Shown here: positions 59,367 to 64,000 of the stretch, one piece after another | Layout: every line of letters begins with the position of its first letter | Position numbering within the stretch: position 1 is the stretch's first letter | Source: an uncultured Bacilli bacterium | GTDB lineage: Bacteria > Bacillota_I > Bacilli_A > RF39 > UBA660 | Direction of reading: 5' to 3' | DNA: 64,000 nucleotides | Assembly (NCBI GenBank): GCA_934167485.1 | Contig: CAKPKL010000005.1 | Coordinates: 62,001-126,000 of the forward strand | Translations under genes and position numbers: made by a program | Notes under the pieces: model-generated | Told to the model about the DNA's origin: nothing | Database searches by the model: none | The model's input: the letters and a program-made list of their open reading frames with translations, nothing else

Positions 59367-59522
59367 ATGAGAAAGAGAAGAATAGAAATTTTAAAGGGGT
59401 ATAAACAAATACTTTTAGAGTATAAAAGAATGCAATTATCAAATGAATTAAGTATGAAAGTTGAAAACAAATTTCCATCAAATAATAAACCAAAACAAAA
59501 AATTTTAACTTTATTTAGATAA
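59367..59522 (+). CDS. 51-residue basic protein, unknown
   Basis: A short ORF starts at ATG 59367. It encodes a basic, probably helical peptide: MRKRRIEILKGYKQILLEYK, then RMQLSNELSMKVENKFPS and KQKILTLFR. G5 ribosome binding site and spacing inside the operon support translation. No known family. It could be a nucleic-acid or partner-binding peptide. Confidence 0.6.
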   Translation: MRKRRIEILKGYKQILLEYKRMQLSNELSMKVENKFPSNNKPKQKILTLFR

Positions 59523-59532
59523 TTAAAAAAAA

Positions 59533-59541
59533 GGGGGGGGG
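59533..59541 (+). promoter_or_regulatory. Poly-G ribosome binding site (G9)
   Basis: AAAAAAAA followed by nine G (59533-59541) lies 5 bases before ATG 59547. Homopolymer slippage here would change the spacing. Confidence 0.6.
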
Positions 59542-59546
59542 ATTTT

Positions 59547-60308
59547 ATGCGTTTAAATATATATGAAAATACATTAAGAAAATTAAATCAATCTAAAGTG
59601 AAACTTATTTCAGGCGTTTTAGCTACAACTATTTTATTTACTTTGTCAGGTTGTAATAAAGAAGATAAAAAATCAGAGTCTATATCAATAAATATAGTTG
59701 ATGAAATGTATAAAGATAAAAATGGTGAATATGAATATATTTTGAATTTAGAAGCAATAAAAAAGAATCCTTTAAATAAATTTAGTCTATTAAAGGAAGT
59801 GGAAACAGAAAGTTATGATAATTACTCAATAGATGGAAAAACAGATGCTTTTTTCAATAAATATAATTATATAATATTGCCTTCTTGCTATGAACATTAT
59901 AATAATGGTATCGAAAACAAAGGATTTTATAAATTTATTTATGAAAATTCTAAAAGAAAATTGGAAATAAAAAAATTAGAAGGATTAGATGGTAATATAT
60001 TTACTTTAATTACAAATAGTATAGAGATAACAAGAAATATAAATTCAGGTTATAAAATGTTAATAGGAGGCCAAAAACAATTGCTTAAAGGAGATAAGTT
60101 AGAATCAAAAACTTTAATGTATGATGGCGAAATTATAGCCTTTAAACAAACAGGTGTAGGTAGTGAATGTGATAATGTAATTCAAATAGGTAAATTAGAT
60201 AATACTTTAATTCCTGTAAATTTAATATTGAATGAAGATATTAACATTAAGTATAATGAAACTGAAAACGTATTAAGTAATGTAAAACAAAAAATAATAA
60301 AGAAATAG
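59547..60308 (+). CDS. Lipoprotein of unknown function
   Basis: The 253-residue protein has an N-terminal basic stretch, a membrane-like segment and a lipobox LSGC near residue 36 (ATTILFTLSGCNKEDKK). The first ~17 residues (NIYENTLRKLNQSKVK) make a longer n-region than usual. The mature part is Lys/Asn-rich, with mixed alpha/beta pattern and no catalytic motif. Operon with the Cys-rich protein and the 51-residue protein. A GNAT gene follows after about 10 bases. Confidence 0.7.
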   Translation: MRLNIYENTLRKLNQSKVKLISGVLATTILFTLSGCNKEDKKSESISINIVDEMYKDKNGEYEYILNLEAIKKNPLNKFSLLKEVETESYDNYSIDGKTDAFFNKYNYIILPSCYEHYNNGIENKGFYKFIYENSKRKLEIKKLEGLDGNIFTLITNSIEITRNINSGYKMLIGGQKQLLKGDKLESKTLMYDGEIIAFKQTGVGSECDNVIQIGKLDNTLIPVNLILNEDINIKYNETENVLSNVKQKIIKK

Positions 60309-60318
60309 AGGTGATAAA

Positions 60319-60879
60319 ATGTTTTTAAAAACACCGGAATTAGAAACAGAAAGATTAATATTAAAAAAGGGAACTTCAGAAGATTTTGTAAAGGTATATG
60401 AGTATAATTTTACAAAATTAAGAGATATATGTGGAGAATTTGAATTTGTAAAAAATGATCCTAATTTTGTTGCTACTTTTACTAATTATTCAGAAGAAAC
60501 AGAAGATGTTTATGATTGGATTATATATTTAAAAGAAACTATGGAACCTATAGCTAATTTAACTGCAGATCAGTATAACAAAGAATTAAATAGTTTAGAA
60601 CTAACTTTTAATTTACACCCAAATCATTGGGGAAAAAGTTATATGAAAGAAGCTGTAGTAGAAGCTATGAGATTCTTATTTGAAAGTGGATATGATAATG
60701 TTATTTCTGGATATGATGAAGGAAATAAAAAATCAAAAAGAGTTCACGAAAAAATAGGGCTTGAGTTTTATAAAGATGAAGAAAATAGTTGGCAAAAAAA
60801 TGGTGTTCCTATAACTAAACATGTTCTAATTATGAGTAAAGAAAGATTTAATGAACTATATAATAGTAAAATTAAATAA
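60319..60879 (+). CDS. GNAT acetyltransferase, RimJ-like
   Basis: The 186-residue protein begins TPELETERLILKKGTSEDF, the typical RimJ/RimL start. ANLTADQYNKELNSLELTF and HPNHWGKSYMKEAVVEAMRFLFE form the acetyl-CoA site. DEGNKKSKRVHEKIGLEFYK is the C-terminal signature (N...S..v.eK.GF). Substrate could be an amino group of a protein or small amine. Starts after AGAGGTGATAAA. Confidence 0.9.
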   Translation: MFLKTPELETERLILKKGTSEDFVKVYEYNFTKLRDICGEFEFVKNDPNFVATFTNYSEETEDVYDWIIYLKETMEPIANLTADQYNKELNSLELTFNLHPNHWGKSYMKEAVVEAMRFLFESGYDNVISGYDEGNKKSKRVHEKIGLEFYKDEENSWQKNGVPITKHVLIMSKERFNELYNSKIK

Positions 60880-61019
60880 AAGCAAAAAAACAGGATTATT
60901 TATAAGCCATGATTTTATTGAATAATAGTATAATACATTAATTAATATTTTCGATTGCTTGAAAGTTGTTAAAAATTATATTATAATTAAATTAGATAAT
61001 ATACATGGTGGTGAGAATT
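60880..61019. other. Intergenic AT-rich region
   Basis: About 140 bases between GNAT and the small protein. TTATAATTAAATT near 60981 may be a -10 region. No strong terminator is seen after the GNAT gene. Confidence 0.3.
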
Positions 61020-61277
61020 ATGCAAAATAAAATTGGAAAAGTATTAAAAGTTTTTATACCAAAAGAATATAAAAATAATCAATTAATAGATGAAATGGAT
61101 TCTAATAAAATTGGGTTTGAAGTCATGCTAGAAGATGGTATTATTGAAATTATACAAGAGCAAAATGAACAAAATAGTGTAATTATGAAAAATGATTTAA
61201 TATTAATTAAAAGACAAATTATATCTGGAAAAAGTTTTATTGATATAGAGTTATATAATGGAGAATTTTATGGATAA
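61020..61277 (+). CDS. 85-residue protein, helicase partner candidate
   Basis: The start at 61020 (MQNKIGKVLKVFIPKEYKN) follows TGGTGGTGAGA. The protein is small and beta-rich (FEVMLEDGIIEIIQEQNEQN, VIMKNDLILIKRQIISGK). No family is recognised. Its end overlaps the helicase start by 8 bases, so the two are translated together; it may be a subunit or regulator of the helicase. Confidence 0.7.
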   Translation: MQNKIGKVLKVFIPKEYKNNQLIDEMDSNKIGFEVMLEDGIIEIIQEQNEQNSVIMKNDLILIKRQIISGKSFIDIELYNGEFYG

Positions 61278-63918
61278 TAATGAATTTAATATAATTGGTT
61301 TATATGACCATAATGCAGATTCTTATAGAGCTGTAGCTAATGCTTTTGATAAAGGAGAACAAGTTGTAGGTATAGTACACGCAACGGGTACAGGAAAAAC
61401 ATATAATGCTTTACAACTTGCTTATGATAATAAAGACAAAAAAATAATTTATGTTGTTCCATCAAATGGTATTATAGAACACATAAAGAAAGTTATAACT
61501 TCAAACCCCAATTTGGATATCTATAGGGATTTTCCAAATTTAGAATTTAGGACATATCAAAGTTTTATTGATATGTCTATTGATGAGATAGAAGAATTAG
61601 ATATTGATTTATTAATTTTAGATGAATTTCATCATATAGGTGCGCCTGTTTGGGGTGCAAGAGTAAATTCTATAATAGACACACACCCTAATATAAATGT
61701 ATTTGGTATGACAGCTTATACAGTAAGAGATAGAGGGACATCTTATGAAAGAAATATGGCAGATTCGGATTCTGATGAATTATTTTCAAATAAAATTGTT
61801 AGCAGATATGATTTGTGTGATGCGATGATAGAGGGAGTTTTACCTAAACCTATATATAAAAGTGCTTATACAAATCTTATAGGTTTAGAAAGTAAATTAG
61901 AGGAAAAAGTAAGAACATTAAATGCAACAAGTAAAGAATATCAAGAATATATGTCAATATTAAATAGTGTAAAAAAGAGAATTGCAGATGCGCCTAGCAT
62001 AGCAGATGTAGTAATAAAAAATGTAAAACCTAATGGCAAATATATATATTTTTGTCCACCTTTTTCACAAGAAGGAACAAATGATATAGAAACAATCAAA
62101 AAAGAGGCTCTAGAATGGTTTAAAAAATATGTACCAGAAGAAGATATAATTTTTTATACATCTACAAGTGATATGGGAGATATTGGTAAATTAAATCGTG
62201 ATGCTTTTTATGATGATAAAACTATTGATGGAAGAAGTTCTGAAGGAAAATTAAGAATAATGTTTGCTATTAATCAATATAATGAAGGTGTGCACGCTCC
62301 TAATATAGATGGTGTTATAATGGGACGTGGAACAACTTCTGATATTGTTTATTTTGAACAATTAGGTCGCGCATTGAGCGTTAGAGGAATAACAAAAGAA
62401 AAGTTTGAAGAATACGAAAAATATTCAATGGAACAATTGTTAGAAATTTGTAATTTTAGAGATATTAAGGTTTCAGATAATCTACCAAAAGAAGAAATAA
62501 TAGAAAAATTATTAGCACCTGTAATTATAGATTTAACTAATAATTATGATTTTATAAAAGATTTAGAAAATAATTTAAAAGATAGATTTAAAATGATACA
62601 ATTAAATGGATTAGGCTTTAAACGAACAATCAAATTAAGTGCTGCGTCTTTTGATATAGAAATAGAAAATCAAGATTTATTTGAAATGTTAAGATATGTA
62701 ATGGATAGATTAATATTAACTTGGGATCAAAAGTATGAGTTAGCAAAAAAATATTACGAACATCATGGGGATTTGGAAATACCTAAAAATTTTAAAACGA
62801 TAAACGGATATGAATATGAAGAAAGTGGAGTTGCATTAGGCAATTGGATAAATAGTCAAAGACGAGCATATAAAAACAATAACTTAGAATCAGAAAGGCA
62901 TGATAAATTAGTTTTGATTGGAATGAGGTTTAAAGTTAATGATTGGAAAGAAAAATATATGTTAGCCCAGAAATATTATCAATATTATGGAAATTTAGAA
63001 ATACCTGCAAAGTTTAAAACAGTAAATGGATATGAAGTAGATGAAAAAGGCATAGCTTTAGGTACTTGGATTCAAACTCAAAAAGCTAATTTTATTGCTG
63101 GAATTTTAAGAAATGATAGAAAATTAAAACTGGAACAAATTGGTATGGTTTTTGGTTTAAAATACTATGACAAAAAATGGGAAGAAAAGTATAGATTAGC
63201 CCAGAAATATTATGAATATCATGGTAATTTAGAAATACCTAAAAATTTTAAAACGATAAACGGATATGAATACGAAGAAAGTGGAGTTGCATTAGATAAT
63301 TGGATAAATAGTCAAAGACGAGCATATAAAAACAATAACTTAGAATCAGAAAAGCATGATAAATTAGTTTTGATTGGAATGAAGTTTAAAGTTAGTGATT
63401 GGGAAGAAAAATATATGTTAGCCCAGAAATATTATGAATATCATGGTAATTTGGAAATGACTACAAGATTTAAAACAGTAAATGGATATGAAGTAGATGA
63501 AAATGGAATTGCATTAGGTAGTTGGGTTAGACAACAAAGAAAAGATTTTAATGCTAAGATTTTAACTGAAGAAAAAATATTAAAATTAAAACAAATTGGT
63601 ATGATTTTTGGCACATCTGTTAAAGAACAACAGTGGGAAGAAAAGTATAGATTAGCCCAGAAATATTATGAATATCATGGTAATTTGGAAATGACTACAA
63701 GATTTAAAACCATAAATGGATATGAGTATGATGAAAATGGAATTGCATTAGGTAAATGGATTGAAAATCAAAAAAGAACTTATAATGAAAACAAATTAGA
63801 ACAAGAAAGATACGATAGATTAATTTTGATTGGAATGAAATTTGGTTCTAAATTAAAATTAGATAAACAGGGTATTGGCAACGTTATAGTTTTAGAAGAA
63901 ACTAAAAAAAGAAAATAA
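61270..63918 (+). CDS. SF2 helicase with SAP-like segment and five helicase-associated repeats
   Basis: The 882-residue protein starts at ATG 61270. Motifs: Walker A GTGKT (40-44; HATGTGKTYNALQL), DEFH (118-121; LILDEFHHIG), motif III-like GMTAYTVRD, and QLGRALSVRG (motif VI variant). A SAP-like segment (386-417; SMEQLLEICNFRDI) follows. Then five helicase-associated domains begin at Trp485, 559, 637, 711 and 789. They alternate in length 74 and 78 residues, an A-B-A-B-A pattern with a 152-residue (456-base) period. Copies A1 and A2 are nearly identical at the DNA level, so the duplication is recent. Confidence 0.9.
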   Translation: MDNNEFNIIGLYDHNADSYRAVANAFDKGEQVVGIVHATGTGKTYNALQLAYDNKDKKIIYVVPSNGIIEHIKKVITSNPNLDIYRDFPNLEFRTYQSFIDMSIDEIEELDIDLLILDEFHHIGAPVWGARVNSIIDTHPNINVFGMTAYTVRDRGTSYERNMADSDSDELFSNKIVSRYDLCDAMIEGVLPKPIYKSAYTNLIGLESKLEEKVRTLNATSKEYQEYMSILNSVKKRIADAPSIADVVIKNVKPNGKYIYFCPPFSQEGTNDIETIKKEALEWFKKYVPEEDIIFYTSTSDMGDIGKLNRDAFYDDKTIDGRSSEGKLRIMFAINQYNEGVHAPNIDGVIMGRGTTSDIVYFEQLGRALSVRGITKEKFEEYEKYSMEQLLEICNFRDIKVSDNLPKEEIIEKLLAPVIIDLTNNYDFIKDLENNLKDRFKMIQLNGLGFKRTIKLSAASFDIEIENQDLFEMLRYVMDRLILTWDQKYELAKKYYEHHGDLEIPKNFKTINGYEYEESGVALGNWINSQRRAYKNNNLESERHDKLVLIGMRFKVNDWKEKYMLAQKYYQYYGNLEIPAKFKTVNGYEVDEKGIALGTWIQTQKANFIAGILRNDRKLKLEQIGMVFGLKYYDKKWEEKYRLAQKYYEYHGNLEIPKNFKTINGYEYEESGVALDNWINSQRRAYKNNNLESEKHDKLVLIGMKFKVSDWEEKYMLAQKYYEYHGNLEMTTRFKTVNGYEVDENGIALGSWVRQQRKDFNAKILTEEKILKLKQIGMIFGTSVKEQQWEEKYRLAQKYYEYHGNLEMTTRFKTINGYEYDENGIALGKWIENQKRTYNENKLEQERYDRLILIGMKFGSKLKLDKQGIGNVIVLEETKKRK
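62722..63850 (+). repeat. Tandem coding repeat, 456-base unit
   Basis: Two and a half copies of a 456-base unit code for the five helicase-associated domains. Positions 62782-62930 and 63238-63386 are nearly identical, differing by only a few bases. Confidence 0.85.
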
Positions 63919-63939
63919 TAATAAAATTATGTAGGAATT

Positions 63940-63975
63940 AGAGAGTGTAAAAAATTTTGTTTAAATGATCTATCC
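63940..63975. mobile_element. Possible end of an IS256-type insertion sequence
   Basis: AGAGAGTGTAAAAAATTTTG, continued by TTTAAATG, resembles the terminal repeats of IS256-family elements in low-GC Firmicutes. It lies 20 bases after the helicase gene; any transposase would be beyond the window. Based on memory of family ends only. Confidence 0.3.
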
Positions 63976-64000
63976 ATGATGTAAGAAGCAAAATAACTTG

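Noticed and set aside
1..64000. tRNA, rRNA or CRISPR array anywhere in the window
   Set aside because: No cloverleaf, rRNA core sequence or regularly spaced short repeats were seen on reading both strands.

Overview
The window is about 30% GC or lower, uses the standard code (TGA is a working stop, for example at 45188-45190) and has strong AGGAGG or GGTGAT ribosome binding sites. The S10-spc-alpha cluster is in Bacilli order: type-Z S14, no rpsD between rpsK and rpoA, and no rpmD between rpsE and rplO. With an agr locus, dockerin and Listeria-Bacteroides repeat proteins and a dacB-spmA-spmB-rluB block, this suggests a gut-type low-GC member of Bacilli, on the Erysipelotrichia/RF39 side of the Mollicutes. 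Species cannot be named from the sequence.

Layout. 1-2.5 kb: ychF, a zinc-ribbon membrane protein and a frameshifted XRE regulator. 2.7-8.5 kb: a large secreted papain-like protease with a C-terminal dockerin, overlapping a membrane-anchored surface protein. 9.1-10.2 kb: rpsF-ssb-rpsR. 10.2-11.3 kb: a sigma-70 factor. 11.6-25.9 kb: one ribosomal super-operon of 29 genes from rpsJ to rplQ, including secY, adk, map, infA, rpmJ and rpoA. 25.9-28.8 kb: a complete agr quorum-sensing locus, with agrA-agrC facing agrB-agrD, including a 37-residue AgrD pheromone precursor. 28.9-38.3 kb: csp, hpf, secA, two thioredoxin-like membrane proteins, a PH-domain protein, trpS and rplM-rpsI. 38.3-48.8 kb: housekeeping genes (HD hydrolase, GDPD, gmk, RNA-modification enzymes) and a spore-cortex set (cwlD, dacB, spmA, spmB, and rluB in the B. 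subtilis order). 48.9-54.8 kb: a LysM amidase, poorly characterised membrane proteins, an RlmD-type methyltransferase, uppP and a GtrA-like protein.

54.8-64 kb is accessory. It holds XRE and AraC regulators, a lone VirD4/TraG-type ATPase, a Cys-rich membrane protein, a lipoprotein, small proteins preceded by poly-G ribosome binding sites, and an SF2 helicase with five helicase-associated repeats. In its first part I see what looks like an undescribed type I toxin-antitoxin locus. A 25-residue hydrophobic peptide has its ribosome binding site in a hairpin, and a convergent antisense RNA of about 85 nt covers its 3' UTR. A second copy of the antisense/terminator module, without a recognisable toxin, lies 1.7 kb upstream.

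The main coherent systems are translation and secretion (ribosomal cluster, secY, secA, hpf, trpS), cell-cell signalling (agrBDCA), spore cortex and peptidoglycan remodelling (cwlD, dacB, spmAB, amidases, uppP), and the small RNA-regulated peptide locus in the accessory end. No tRNA, rRNA or CRISPR array was found.
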